From Eubacterium pyruvativorans (GTDB lineage Bacteria > Bacillota > Clostridia > Peptostreptococcales > Anaerovoracaceae): DNA of 64,000 nt. Position 1 is the stretch's first letter. Each line of letters starts with the position of its first letter. The stretch lies in the NCBI RefSeq assembly GCF_900102225.1, contig NZ_FNBF01000003.1:62001-126000 (forward strand), in the 5' to 3' direction. The position numbers were made by a program, and so were the translations under genes. Shown one piece after another: positions 47,370-55,984 of this stretch. The notes beneath the pieces are model-generated. The model had not been told where the DNA came from. It made no database searches and saw only the letters and a program-made list of their open reading frames with translations.

Positions 47370-48383
47370 CTATACGTTTATTGAGAACCCCAGGTCCCGG
47401 GCCGCCGGATATCCGTACGCCCGCTCCGCCGAAGTGACCCCCCGCACAATCGCCCGGCTCATCACTTCCGCTCCCAGCGCACCCACCAGATCCATGTCCG
47501 CCGGCACAATGCCCAGAGACACCGCATAGATACTGTCTCCGTCCATGGACAGATGCACCGGCCGGATCGCCCGGGCATATCCGTCGTGGGCCATCCCCGC
47601 CAGCTTGCAGAGCGCCGCCTTCTCGAACCGTCCGTTCGTCATCAGCACGGAAATGGTGGTGTTCTCCGCCGGCCGCCCGGGTTCGCCCTTCCCTTCTGCG
47701 CTTTCCGCCATGAGATCCAGGGTGGACAAAAAACCATCGTTCTCCCCGTTCCGCACCCCTGCAATCTGCACACCGGTATCCGGATCCCGGATTTCCCCGA
47801 GGGCGTTCACCACCGCAACGGCGCCGATCATCAGATCTCCCAGCTGAATGGCGAAGCTGCCGATGCCGCTTTTCATACAATGCTCCATGCCGGCGGTCTT
47901 TCCCACCGTCGCCCCGCATCCTGCGCCGAAATTCCCGTCCCGGTAATTCGGCGCCTCCATGGCCTGCCGCGCCGCCTCATATCCCATGGCCGGGTCCGGC
48001 CGCACATTTCCGTCCCCTACCGTCAGATCGAAAATGTCCGACTGACAGACCAGGGGCACGATCATATCCCCCACCGCAAGTCCGATCCGTTTCTCCTCCA
48101 GATACCGCATCACACCATCGGATGCGCCCAGTCCGTAGGCACTGCCGCCGCCCAGCAGAATGCCGTGTATCCGCTCCGCTGCCATCAGCGGATTCAGCAG
48201 CTGACTGTCCCGGGATGCCGGCCCGCCGCCCCGCACGTCCAGGCCGGCCCGCATCCCTTCCGGGCTCAGGAAGGCAGTGCATCCGGTTCCGGCCTCGGCG
48301 TTTTCCACCTGTCCGATCCGGATGCCCGGAAAGGCAGTAATCGGAATTTCCTTCATCAATTCCTGTCTGATGTGCTCTTGCAT
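47370..48383 (-). CDS. P1 family (S58/DmpA-type) peptidase
   Basis: 337 residues of the self-cleaving Ntn-like aminopeptidase family. GAGCGATVGKTAGMEHC precedes the predicted cleavage/nucleophile region ENTTISVLMTNG, where a threonine or serine becomes the N-terminal nucleophile after autocleavage. Members release N-terminal (often D- or beta-) amino acids. The ATG at 48383 has AGGAGG upstream at ten bases; an internal ATG at 48356 is possible. It lies between the QueG-like gene and the dipeptidyl-peptidase. Confidence 0.85.
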   Translation of the reverse strand: MQEHIRQELMKEIPITAFPGIRIGQVENAEAGTGCTAFLSPEGMRAGLDVRGGGPASRDSQLLNPLMAAERIHGILLGGGSAYGLGASDGVMRYLEEKRIGLAVGDMIVPLVCQSDIFDLTVGDGNVRPDPAMGYEAARQAMEAPNYRDGNFGAGCGATVGKTAGMEHCMKSGIGSFAIQLGDLMIGAVAVVNALGEIRDPDTGVQIAGVRNGENDGFLSTLDLMAESAEGKGEPGRPAENTTISVLMTNGRFEKAALCKLAGMAHDGYARAIRPVHLSMDGDSIYAVSLGIVPADMDLVGALGAEVMSRAIVRGVTSAERAYGYPAARDLGFSINV

Positions 48384-48417
48384 TGAAATTCTTCCTCCTA
48401 AATCCGCTGCCGGGAAA

Positions 48418-49224
48418 CTACCTGGGGATCCCGTAGGAACACGGCAGATCCACATTGCATTTTCCGCAGACATCCTTGTCCGCCCCGTACCGGGCGGCGT
48501 TCCGGACAGTAACTTTGTAGCAGCGCTTCCGGTCGAAGCCCGCCGTGGTCAGAGCACCGGAGAAGCAGCGCTTCGCACAGACTCCGCAGGAACCGTTCCG
48601 CCGGAACAGACAGCGCTCCTCCGTCAGAACCGGATCTGCCGGGAACGGCGCATCGGTAACGACCGAGTGAAACCGTCCGCAGCAGCCCTGCTCCGTGATC
48701 AGCAGATTGTTCAGACCGAAGGTCCCCAGCCCCGCCGCATAGGCAATGTGGCGCTGGGACCAGGGACTCATGATCGTCTTCGGGTCCAGGCCGATATCAT
48801 GGGGAACAGCTCCGTGATACCCGGCGTCCCGCAGACGGGAAACCAGCATCTCGTCCAGCGCCTCCATCATCCGGTTCGTTTCCGCATAGGCATCCGCCCA
48901 GGCACGGGAGGCATACGGCTCATCGTCGGACTGTCCCGGACCCGGCTCTCCCGCCCCCGGACATTCGCTCCGGTTTGTATGCCCCAGCGCTTCCGTAAAC
49001 GGAATGAAGTAACTGATCACCGCTTCGGCGCCCGGCAGGAAATCTTCCGGCAGCCGGTGGTCCGGTGTGACGATTTCCGGGAGATTCCGAATATACGGGC
49101 TGCCCGCTGCCGCGAAACCGACCAGGGGCTCCCGCCACAGTGCTTCGTCACCGTGGTTTCCGGCGTATTCCCGGACGAATGCCGATACCAGCTCCCGAAC
49201 AGATTCCTTGGTGAACTCTTCCAT
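48418..49224 (-). CDS. QueG-like 4Fe-4S protein (epoxyqueuosine reductase-related)
   Basis: 268 residues. The C-terminal half has ferredoxin-type cysteines CLFRRNGSCGVCAKRC and DVCGKCNVDLPC, suitable for two 4Fe-4S clusters. The N-terminal 180 residues resemble the cobalamin-binding part of QueG ('GLGTFGLNNLLITEQG' is a good match). It is shorter than true QueG (usually about 380 residues with HEAT repeats), so a different substrate is likely. The ATG at 49224 follows AGGAGGGAG. Confidence 0.75.
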   Translation of the reverse strand: MEEFTKESVRELVSAFVREYAGNHGDEALWREPLVGFAAAGSPYIRNLPEIVTPDHRLPEDFLPGAEAVISYFIPFTEALGHTNRSECPGAGEPGPGQSDDEPYASRAWADAYAETNRMMEALDEMLVSRLRDAGYHGAVPHDIGLDPKTIMSPWSQRHIAYAAGLGTFGLNNLLITEQGCCGRFHSVVTDAPFPADPVLTEERCLFRRNGSCGVCAKRCFSGALTTAGFDRKRCYKVTVRNAARYGADKDVCGKCNVDLPCSYGIPR

Positions 49225-49300
49225 GACACTCCCTCCTGCCATAACACAGCGCCGGACCCAACGGCAAAAAAAATCATTCCGTGCGCCCGACGCAAATATT

Positions 49301-49329
49301 CATGTCTGTTTTGTATTACATGTCTGTTT
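49301..49329. promoter_or_regulatory. Direct repeat, possible operator upstream of the QueG-like/peptidase operon
   Basis: CATGTCTGTTT at 49301-49311 and again at 49319-49329 (18-base period). It shares the AGACATG core (minus strand) with the repeat at 49670-49691, upstream of the neighbouring gene. Confidence 0.4.
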
Positions 49330-49345
49330 CGAATGATCGGTCTTT

Positions 49346-49651
49346 CTACTGCGCATTCAGCACGGCAGCCGCCTCGGATCCGGTCATGCCTTCCCGGACA
49401 CCGGCTTCCTTCGCAGCTGTGGTCATGCCCTTAATCGGATTCGTCAGAACCGCCTCGAAGTCAGCTCCGCCCACCAGTACCGCCGCATCGCCGAACTTCT
49501 CCGCCGCATCCAGATTCAGATATCCGCACATCAGATACCCCTTCCGGCATGTCACAACGATCATGTTCGGGTGACCTTCTCCTCCCGGCGCAACCAGCAT
49601 AACCCCCTGCGCATTCGTACCATTCACATCCAGCTGTTCGATTTTCATCAT
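49346..49651 (-). CDS. DUF1805 (YunC-like) protein
   Basis: 101 residues matching the YunC family: 'GVMLVAPGGEGHPNMIVVTC', 'KGYLMCGYLNLDAAEKFGDAA' and 'VGGADFEAVLTNPIKGMT'. The biochemical role is unknown. The ATG at 49651 has AGGAGG eight bases upstream; the reading to 49786 is not supported. A tandem 10-bp repeat lies just before the ribosome site. Confidence 0.85.
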   Translation of the reverse strand: MMKIEQLDVNGTNAQGVMLVAPGGEGHPNMIVVTCRKGYLMCGYLNLDAAEKFGDAAVLVGGADFEAVLTNPIKGMTTAAKEAGVREGMTGSEAAAVLNAQ

Positions 49652-49669
49652 CGTGATATCCTCCTGTAA

Positions 49670-49691
49670 CATAAGACATGTCATAAGACAT
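49670..49691. promoter_or_regulatory. Direct repeat, possible operator of the DUF1805 gene
   Basis: CATAAGACAT occurs at 49670-49679 and 49682-49691 with two bases between. It lies between an extended -10 (TG-G-TATACT, minus strand, near 49715) and the ribosome site, where a repressor could act. Confidence 0.45.
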
Positions 49692-49796
49692 TTTTTTGAA
49701 TTCTCTGCCTTACAGTATACCACTTTCCCAACGTCTGTGCACTGCCGGAACATCTGTACATCTTCGGACATCTGTGCGCCCGCCATGGCAATATAC

Positions 49797-49853
49797 TGAA
49801 AAACGCCGGCACAATGCCGATAAAAAAATCGTCATCATGCCGGCATTGTGCCG
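49797..49853 (-). terminator. Terminator of the ThiXYZ-like operon
   Basis: A 15-bp stem (49804-49818 with 49838-49852) followed on the minus strand by GTTTTTC. It also separates this operon from the DUF1805 gene. Confidence 0.8.
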
Positions 49854-49855
49854 CT

Positions 49856-50590
49856 CTACAGCTCCGAAATAATCCGCCGCTTGTAGGCAAGGAAGGATTC
49901 AGACAGATTGAATTCCGGGGATCTGGGCTTCGGCTCCGTCACCGGTATCTCACAGGTGATCCGCCCCGGCCGGCCCTTCAGAATATAGATGCGGTCGGAC
50001 AGCAGAATCGCCTCGTCGATGTCATGGGTGATGAAAATGGTGGACAGATCAATCTGGTTCATAATGTCCAGATACCAGCGGTGCATGCTGCTTTTTGTCA
50101 ACGTATCCAGCGCACTGAACGGCTCGTCCAGGAGAGCCACCCCCTCCGAGGCCATGTAGGTGCGCAGCAGCGCCGCCCGCTGCCGCATGCCGCCGGAAAG
50201 CTGGGAAGGGTAACGCATCTGAGTTCCGTCCAGTCCGAACTCGGCGAACAGTGCGTCCGCCTTCTTCCTGGCCTCCGCCTTCTTCATTCCCCCCAGCACC
50301 AGAGGAAGGGAGACATTGTCAATGATCTTCTTGTGCTGCAGCAGCAGATCCTTCTGCAGCATGTAACTGATCTTCCCCGGTGATCCGGTGATATCTTCGC
50401 CATCCAGGAAAACCCGGCCCGACTCCGGCATCACCAACCCGGAAATGATATTGAAAAGCGTGGTCTTTCCGGCGCCGCTGACCCCCAGGAGAGAAACGAT
50501 CTCTCCGTGATGAAGTTCAATGCTGATCCCGTCCAGGATCCGCTGCCCGCCGTACTCTTTCACTACATTCTCTGTGCGCAATAATTCCAT
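49856..50590 (-). CDS. thiZ: Thiamine-precursor ABC importer, ATP-binding protein
   Basis: 244 residues. Walker A LLGVSGAGKTT, signature LSGGMRQRAALLRT, Walker B GVALLDEP and switch FITHDIDEA. It is the last gene of an operon under a TPP riboswitch, behind a ThiY-like binding protein and ThiX-like permease. It should power uptake of formylaminopyrimidine or a related pyrimidine. Symbol given by context, not by biochemical proof. Confidence 0.88.
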   Translation of the reverse strand: MELLRTENVVKEYGGQRILDGISIELHHGEIVSLLGVSGAGKTTLFNIISGLVMPESGRVFLDGEDITGSPGKISYMLQKDLLLQHKKIIDNVSLPLVLGGMKKAEARKKADALFAEFGLDGTQMRYPSQLSGGMRQRAALLRTYMASEGVALLDEPFSALDTLTKSSMHRWYLDIMNQIDLSTIFITHDIDEAILLSDRIYILKGRPGRITCEIPVTEPKPRSPEFNLSESFLAYKRRIISEL

Positions 50591-50665
50591 CTGTACTCCG
50601 TCCGTACTCCATTTCTTCCGCCTGCCGTTTTTCCGGCCGCCTGCAGTTCCTCCCGAAGAACTTTC

Positions 50666-51697
50666 CTACTTCGACAGGTACTTCGTGTTATATCCCTTTC
50701 CTGTCAGATCCGTCTTCGAAAGCTTGTTCTGGTACAGCCACTTGTAGAAGGCATTCCAGCGCTTCGGATCGATCTGTCCCCAGTAATCCGCATCCTTCGC
50801 ATATTGCTTCGCCATCCATTCCTGGCTCTCGGTCACCAGCTTCTCCGATCCCTTCAGCGAACCGGTATCGTCTCCTGCGATCAGGATCTTCGCCGCCTCG
50901 TCCGGGTGCTTTATGGCATATTCATATCCCTTCTGCGTCGCTTTCAGGAACGCCTTCGCCGTCTCCGGATCCTTCTTCAGGAAGTCGTTGTTCGCGATGA
51001 TCACCGGCGTGTAGTAGTCCATCACCTTATTGATGTCAGCGAAACGCCAGAAGTCCACCGGAACGTTCTCTACCTTCGCGTTGATGCCGCCCCAGCCCTG
51101 GAATACCCAGATCGCATCGGTCTGCTTCGCCTTCAGCGCCGCCGGTTCATCTGTGATATTGTTCGGGATCTTCTTGATGGACTTATAGCTTCCGCCGTCC
51201 CCGTTGACCACGTTCCGGATCATCGCCAGTTCAATCGGCGACTCCCATGTGGAGTAGGTCTTCCCGGAAAGTCCCTTCGGCCGGTCGATGCCGTCCCCCT
51301 TCCGGGACATGATGCCGGACGTGTTGTGCTGAATAATGGCTGCCACAGCGCTAATGCCCAGAGGCGCATCCGAATCCAGCGCTGCCGCCATGGTGTCCTG
51401 GGCCTCCACGGCGAACTGTGCCTTCCCTGAGGCACACATGGTGGCCGCACCGTCCTCCGGCGGCTGCACGATCTTCACGTCAATGCCGGCGTCCTTGTAA
51501 TATCCCAGTTTCTTCGCCACGTAGATGCCGGTGTGATTGGTGTTCGGGGTCCAGTCGAGACAAAAAGTGACCTTCTTCGCCGCTCCCTTCCCGGATTTCT
51601 TCGCCGGTGCGGAACTGGTTTTCCCGCATCCTGCGGTGAAAACCACCGCCAGTGCCACGGCCAGTGCAGCAGAAATGATTTTCCGACAGTTCTTCAT
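50666..51697 (-). CDS. thiY: Thiamine-precursor binding lipoprotein (ThiY/NMT1 family)
   Basis: 343 residues. A lipoprotein signal ends in TAGC. The mature protein begins with VTFCLDWTPNTNHTGIYVA, a close match to ThiY and THI5/NMT1 proteins that bind formylaminopyrimidine. 'CASGKAQFAVEAQDTMAAAL' and 'GYEYAIKHPDEAA' follow the same family. Together with TenA it fits salvage of the pyrimidine half of thiamine. It overlaps the permease stop by four bases. Confidence 0.9.
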   Translation of the reverse strand: MKNCRKIISAALAVALAVVFTAGCGKTSSAPAKKSGKGAAKKVTFCLDWTPNTNHTGIYVAKKLGYYKDAGIDVKIVQPPEDGAATMCASGKAQFAVEAQDTMAAALDSDAPLGISAVAAIIQHNTSGIMSRKGDGIDRPKGLSGKTYSTWESPIELAMIRNVVNGDGGSYKSIKKIPNNITDEPAALKAKQTDAIWVFQGWGGINAKVENVPVDFWRFADINKVMDYYTPVIIANNDFLKKDPETAKAFLKATQKGYEYAIKHPDEAAKILIAGDDTGSLKGSEKLVTESQEWMAKQYAKDADYWGQIDPKRWNAFYKWLYQNKLSKTDLTGKGYNTKYLSK

Positions 51698-52479
51698 TTC
51701 AATTTCCTTTCTTTTTCATAACGATTTTCCGGCGCCGCCCACGGCATGGAGATCTTCGCGATCAACCGGACCAGAAGGAGCAGCAGAAGACTGATGATGA
51801 CGATGAAAATAATCACCGCGAACATTTTGTCAAAGGCATACGCCTTCTTCACCCGGGTCATGTATACACCCAGACCCTCGAAGCCGCCCAGCCACTCCGC
51901 CACCACGGCGCCCACCACAGCGTAGGACGCAGAAATCTGCAGTCCGGAAAAGAACGCCGGCAGCGCTCCCGGGAATTTCACATGCCGGAAGATCTGCAGC
52001 TCGCTGGCACCCATGGAACGCAGGAGATTCAGTGCATCCCGGTCCGCCCCCTTGTATCCGTTCAGCAGCCCGATGGAGATCGGGAAAAACGTGGTGATCA
52101 CCACCAGCGTGATCTTCGGCGCCATGCCAAATCCCATCCAGAGAACCAGAAGCGGTGCAATGGCGATGGTAGGGATCGTCTGGGAAATGATGATCAGCGG
52201 ATAACAGGCCTTGTCCAGCACCGTGAACCGATCCATGACAGTGGCCATCACGAAGGCCAGCAGAATGCCCAGTCCCAGTCCGTACAGGGTTTCCTGCATC
52301 GTGACCTTCCCATGGGACAGCAGCGTCGGCATGTCCGTCACAAAAGTCCGGGCCACATCCACCGGCGAGGGCAGCATATATGCCGGCACAATGCCGCTCT
52401 CACTCAGAGCGTACCATCCAAGAATGATGATCATCAGTGCGACAACAGCCGGAAGTTTATCGGTAATACTCTTTCTCAT
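51694..52479 (-). CDS. thiX: Thiamine-precursor ABC importer, permease
   Basis: 261 residues, about six membrane spans, with the SsuC-type loop 'LNLLRSMGASELQIFRHVKFP' and 'YAVVGAVVAEWLGGFEGLGV'. It lies between the thiamine-binding protein and ThiY-like protein with overlaps typical of one operon. A single permease, in contrast to the two in the other riboswitch operon. Confidence 0.9.
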   Translation of the reverse strand: MRKSITDKLPAVVALMIIILGWYALSESGIVPAYMLPSPVDVARTFVTDMPTLLSHGKVTMQETLYGLGLGILLAFVMATVMDRFTVLDKACYPLIIISQTIPTIAIAPLLVLWMGFGMAPKITLVVITTFFPISIGLLNGYKGADRDALNLLRSMGASELQIFRHVKFPGALPAFFSGLQISASYAVVGAVVAEWLGGFEGLGVYMTRVKKAYAFDKMFAVIIFIVIISLLLLLLVRLIAKISMPWAAPENRYEKERKLK

Positions 52480-52489
52480 CGGTCCGCCG

Positions 52490-52789
52490 TTACTTCTGAT
52501 GGTGCTTGGTCACTTTCTTGTCGATGGTCAGCACATCCCCCTCCGGCTTATAGGCGATCTTCACGTACGTGCTCATGGCCGGGCAGCCCGCCTTCGCCGC
52601 CACCAGCTGGCAGTTCTTCACGATCTCCATCAGCCCGTCATAATCCCCCTCGATGGTGGTTTCGAACGGTCCCACATAGTAGTTGTATCCCGTGGACTTG
52701 ATATAGTCGATGACTGTATCCACAATGCGGATGACTTCCTCTTCATCCGTAGTGGTCGGCAGCACCTGAATCGCAACACTTGTATTCAT
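52490..52789 (-). CDS. Thiamine-binding protein of the MTH1187/YkoF family
   Basis: 99 residues, a ferredoxin-like fold member (PF01910) that binds thiamine or its pyrimidine; visible pattern 'VAIQVLPTTTDEEEVIRIVD', 'YYVGPFETTIEGDYDGLMEI'. It is the first gene after TPP riboswitch 2. The ATG at 52789 lies seven bases from AGGAGG; the ATG six bases earlier is too close. It probably helps deliver or buffer the imported compound. Confidence 0.87.
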   Translation of the reverse strand: MNTSVAIQVLPTTTDEEEVIRIVDTVIDYIKSTGYNYYVGPFETTIEGDYDGLMEIVKNCQLVAAKAGCPAMSTYVKIAYKPEGDVLTIDKKVTKHHQK

Positions 52790-52832
52790 AATCATTCCTC
52801 CTTCTGAAATCCGTTTACGGACTCCTATAACG

Positions 52833-52863
52833 AAAAAAAACGTTCCTGCCGGAGCACGAACGT
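52833..52863 (-). terminator. Expression-platform terminator of TPP riboswitch 2
   Basis: ACGTTC/GAACGT stem followed on the minus strand by eight T residues (52833-52840), 45 bases ahead of the first gene. Confidence 0.9.
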
Positions 52864-52867
52864 ATCA

Positions 52868-52956
52868 GTCAATCTTCCTACGTCGGCATTATCCAACAGG
52901 TTCCAGGGTCTAAGCACACGCTTACTCTCAGCCTCTTCAGCTCCCCCGATTCATAT
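52868..52956 (-). ncRNA. TPP riboswitch (THI box) 2
   Basis: On the minus strand AATC/GATT closing stem, AGGCTGAGAG, GAACCTGTTGGATAATGCCG and ACGTAGGAAG in order. The next element is a terminator, so thiamine diphosphate should reduce transcription of the thiamine-binding protein/ThiXYZ operon. Confidence 0.95.
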
Positions 52957-52975
52957 GATGAAATTCACGGTTACT

Positions 52976-53004
52976 ATAATATACCTTGCGGCCGGCGATT
53001 GCAA
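52976..53004 (-). promoter_or_regulatory. Promoter of the second TPP-riboswitch operon
   Basis: TTGCAA (52999-53004) and TATTAT (52976-52981) on the minus strand, 17 bases apart, just ahead of the aptamer. Confidence 0.75.
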
Positions 53005-53057
53005 GGGTGAAGCGGACGAAATACCAGCACAGCCCATTCCGTCCGCCACCCCGGGAT

Positions 53058-53912
53058 TCACATTCCGCACTGCCTGAGTACCTCATACACTGTGAGGCTC
53101 TCCCCCGATCCATCCCCCATGGCCTTCGACGGGTACATCCGTTCGAAATCCAGAAGAATCGCCATGAGATCATGATCCAGAAACGGCACCGTCCGCCGGA
53201 TCAGATCCGCCGGCACGCCGTAATACGCCTCCGCCACCGATCCCGCCATGGCGGCGATGGTATCGCTGTCCCCGCCCAGAGAAACCGCCGTGCGGACTGC
53301 GTCCTCGAAATCCGAAGACTCGAAGAAGGCCTCCAGCGCTTCCGGAACCGACCCCCGGCAGGTGGCATCGAAGGTGTACGACGGCCGAAGCTCGTCGATG
53401 GTAAACAGGAGCGGATCATAATGCACCGTTATATAGTCCCGGATCTCTTCCTTCTTCTTTCCGGAGCGGGCCAGATAAATCGCCGCCGCTACAGCTTCCG
53501 CTCCCTTCATCCCTTCCGGGTGATTATGGGTCACAGCCGTGATCTGATCCGTCAGACGGAGCACTTCCTCCAGACTGCTGCCCGCCCAGGCCGCCGGGCT
53601 GACCCGCATGGCGGAACCGTTTCCGTAACTCTGATAAGGGCTCGGGTCCTCCTCCCCCAGCCAGCGGATAAAGAGTTCTCCGAATCCCGCATCCGGGTAC
53701 TGCCTGCCCAGTTTCTGCATACAAAAAACTGCGCGGGACGGCAGATCATCCCGGTTATCCTTTGTCTCCAGCACCGCCCGGGCCAGCGCCAGGGACAGGA
53801 TGCTGTCATCCGTCAAGGAACACGCCGGGGTGAACAGTTCGAAATTCTTCGACTTATGATTGTCCCACTCGAAGCGGGACCCGGCCACATCACCGATAAT
53901 TGCTCCGATCAT
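53058..53912 (-). CDS. ADP-ribosylglycohydrolase family protein
   Basis: 284 residues. Metal-binding motifs are GDVAGSRFEWDN, LTDDSILSLALA, GNGSAMRVSPAAW and GGDSDTIAAMAGS, which place it with DraG-type hydrolases that remove ADP-ribose from proteins or nucleotides. An ADP-ribosyltransferase partner is not seen nearby. Two ATGs are adjacent; 53912 has the better distance to GGAGGT. Longer upstream readings have no similarity. Confidence 0.9.
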   Translation of the reverse strand: MIGAIIGDVAGSRFEWDNHKSKNFELFTPACSLTDDSILSLALARAVLETKDNRDDLPSRAVFCMQKLGRQYPDAGFGELFIRWLGEEDPSPYQSYGNGSAMRVSPAAWAGSSLEEVLRLTDQITAVTHNHPEGMKGAEAVAAAIYLARSGKKKEEIRDYITVHYDPLLFTIDELRPSYTFDATCRGSVPEALEAFFESSDFEDAVRTAVSLGGDSDTIAAMAGSVAEAYYGVPADLIRRTVPFLDHDLMAILLDFERMYPSKAMGDGSGESLTVYEVLRQCGM

Positions 53913-54000
53913 CATGTACCTCCGTTTCCGGCTCCGGCCTCCGAGTCTGTATCCGGATCTGTATCCAGGGACCCGGGGAGCCGGTTTTCCTGCCAGTTTC

Positions 54001-54029
54001 ATTATAGCCGTACCGGCACTCCCGGACAA
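54001..54029 (-). promoter_or_regulatory. Promoter of the ADP-ribosylglycohydrolase gene
   Basis: TTGTCC (54024-54029) and TATAAT (54001-54006) on the minus strand, 17 bases apart, about 80 bases ahead of the start. Confidence 0.7.
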
Positions 54030-54138
54030 CCGGCGTATTCCCCCTGCTTCCGTCCGTTCCGCCTTCCTTCCCCGGAATGCGTTCCCCCGGACCATCGCCC
54101 CTTCACAATTACCTCTTCCCCCGCAGACCCCGTTCGCA

Positions 54139-54144
54139 TATAAT
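54139..54144 (+). promoter_or_regulatory. -10 box of the HD/membrane protein pair
   Basis: TATAAT 27 bases ahead of the GTG at 54171. The -35 (TTCCCC at 18 bases) is weak. Confidence 0.5.
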
Positions 54145-54170
54145 AGATGTATTATGCAGGAGGAGAAATC

Positions 54171-54626
54171 GTGAAAAATCGAAAAGAAATAAACTACGAA
54201 GAAATGATCCGCACGCTGGCGAAAGACCCGCGGGTCCGCCGCATGGCGGCATTTCCCCAGCACGGCGGAGTGTCCACGCTGGAGCACGCGGAATCCGTCA
54301 CGAGGATGAGCTTTCGGATCAATGCGGCGCTGCACCTGAACGCCAATCCGAAAACTCTGCTTTATGGGGGCATGCTCCACGACTACTATCTCTATGACTG
54401 GCACCACCATGCGGGACATCTGCACGGGCTCACCCACCCGGAGGCGGCGCTGGAACGGGCCGAAAAGGACTTCGACCTTCCGGAGGGGGCGAAGCAGGTC
54501 ATCCGGACCCACATGTGGCCCCTCACGCTGTTTCACATACCAATGAGCCGGGAGGCGGGCATCGTCTGCCTGGCGGACAAGGTTTCCGCAGTGTGGGAAA
54601 CCCTGGGAAAGCGAGGCCGTTCATGA
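54171..54626 (+). CDS. HD domain phosphohydrolase
   Basis: 151 residues, a small HD protein. Metal ligands are likely in TLEHAES, GGMLHDYYLYDW (the HD pair), HAGHLHGLTHPEAAL and IRTHMWP. Such proteins hydrolyse nucleotides or phosphate esters. The start is a GTG at 54171 because AGGAGGAG precedes it; an ATG at 54147 lacks one. Its stop overlaps the next gene by four bases (ATGA), so the two are coupled. Confidence 0.82.
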   Translation: MKNRKEINYEEMIRTLAKDPRVRRMAAFPQHGGVSTLEHAESVTRMSFRINAALHLNANPKTLLYGGMLHDYYLYDWHHHAGHLHGLTHPEAALERAEKDFDLPEGAKQVIRTHMWPLTLFHIPMSREAGIVCLADKVSAVWETLGKRGRS

Positions 54627-55372
54627 TTCTGTCCCAGTATTTCGTCGAATTCATTTTCTATAGCTTTCTCGGCTGGGTATGGGAATCCCTCTACTGCACC
54701 ATCCGGGAAAAGGCCTGGCAGGACCGGGGCTTTCTCTTCGGTCCAATCTGTCCGATCTACGGCGCCAGCGTCGTGGCGGTCATGATCCTGTCCCGCTTCG
54801 TTCCCCAGATTTCCAGCGGTGCGATGCCCGCCTGGGGCATCTTCCTGATCTGTATGGCGGGAAGTGCCGTCGCCGAGTACGCCACGTCCTGGGTTCTGGA
54901 GAAACGCTTCCACATGCGCTGGTGGGACTACAGCAGCATGCCCCTGAATCTCAACGGGCGGATCTGTCTTCCGGCCAGCATCGGTTTCGGTGCGGCGGGC
55001 ATCGTGGTGGTCCGCTGGCTCATCCCCCTGGTGCAAAGCATGCACGGCACCGTCCATCCCATGCTCTACGAAGGATTGGCCCTGATCCTGGCAGCCGGTT
55101 TCGGTGCTGATTTCGCCCTGACGGAGGCCAGCCTCTCCCACCTCATCCGAGATATGAAGGCTTTCCGGGAGGAATTCAATGCCCGGGCCGAAGCAGCTTA
55201 CGAAACCCTGTCCGGCGTGGGCATCCGGTACGCTTCCGCCCTCACCGGCGGACAAAAAAAGATTCTCCGGAACGTTCGGAAATTCACCACACCGATCCAC
55301 AGCGGCGGACTGACTACCGGCGAACACCTGCGGAATGCCCTCAGGGAGCTGGAGAACCGGAAAGATGCCTGA
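54623..55372 (+). CDS. Putative membrane protein of the ABC_trans_CmpB (PF06541) type
   Basis: 249 residues. Several N-terminal membrane spans (IFYSFLGWVWESLY, then FGPICPIYGASVVAVMILSR, and AGSAVAEYATSWVLEKRF with WWDYSSMPLNLNGRICL) give the pattern of PF06541, a family named as ABC-transporter-like but without proven transport. The C-terminal 80 residues are helical, charged and cytoplasmic. Overlaps the HD gene by four bases. Its 3' end faces the second non-coding element. Confidence 0.85.
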   Translation: MILSQYFVEFIFYSFLGWVWESLYCTIREKAWQDRGFLFGPICPIYGASVVAVMILSRFVPQISSGAMPAWGIFLICMAGSAVAEYATSWVLEKRFHMRWWDYSSMPLNLNGRICLPASIGFGAAGIVVVRWLIPLVQSMHGTVHPMLYEGLALILAAGFGADFALTEASLSHLIRDMKAFREEFNARAEAAYETLSGVGIRYASALTGGQKKILRNVRKFTTPIHSGGLTTGEHLRNALRELENRKDA

Positions 55373-55545
55373 TCGGCATGATGCAGACCGGCCGGGCCGA
55401 AAGATCGTATACATTTACTTCCCACAGCCGGCCAGGCTGAAAGATCGTATACATTTACTTCCCACAGCCGGCCGGGCTGAAAGATCGTATACAATCATCA
55501 CGTTTAACTTGCTCGCTGCCGGCAATTGCTCTGCATTATGTATAC

Positions 55546-55588
55546 AAAATGTGCGGAACCGTCCATCAGGGCCGGTTCCGCACATTTT
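55546..55588. terminator. Perfect 16-bp hairpin with T-run inside the element
   Basis: AAAATGTGCGGAACCG pairs with its exact complement, loop of 11 bases, then TTACG; A- and T-runs on both sides give it terminator form on either strand. It could end the transcript of the membrane-protein gene at 55372. Confidence 0.65.
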
Positions 55589-55984
55589 TTACGCTTCACA
55601 GGGTGCGAAAACAAAAGAAAATCTTGAGTAATATATTCCGTCCGCTTCCGAGTGTGCGATTTGGCAGAAAAACGGAATATCGCACCAGGTCTGGCAGCCA
55701 GATTGTATACGTTCTGGAGACGATGGCCACAAAATTACCCAGCAGTCGTTCGGACATTTCAGATATTACCTGCGACGCAGCGGAAAACAGACGGGTAAGC
55801 CGGAGAACATATGGGATATGTGTTAGTCGGATAAAATAATTCCGGTGTAAAAATTTGGCGTTCAGACAGCACGATGCGAAAATGAAATTTTTCCTGTTTC
55901 CGCACCCACCCGAATCGTGTCGCCTCCGGTTTCCGGATAAATCGGCGGGATTTAGGTGCGAAATCCGAGAAAATCAAAATTTCG

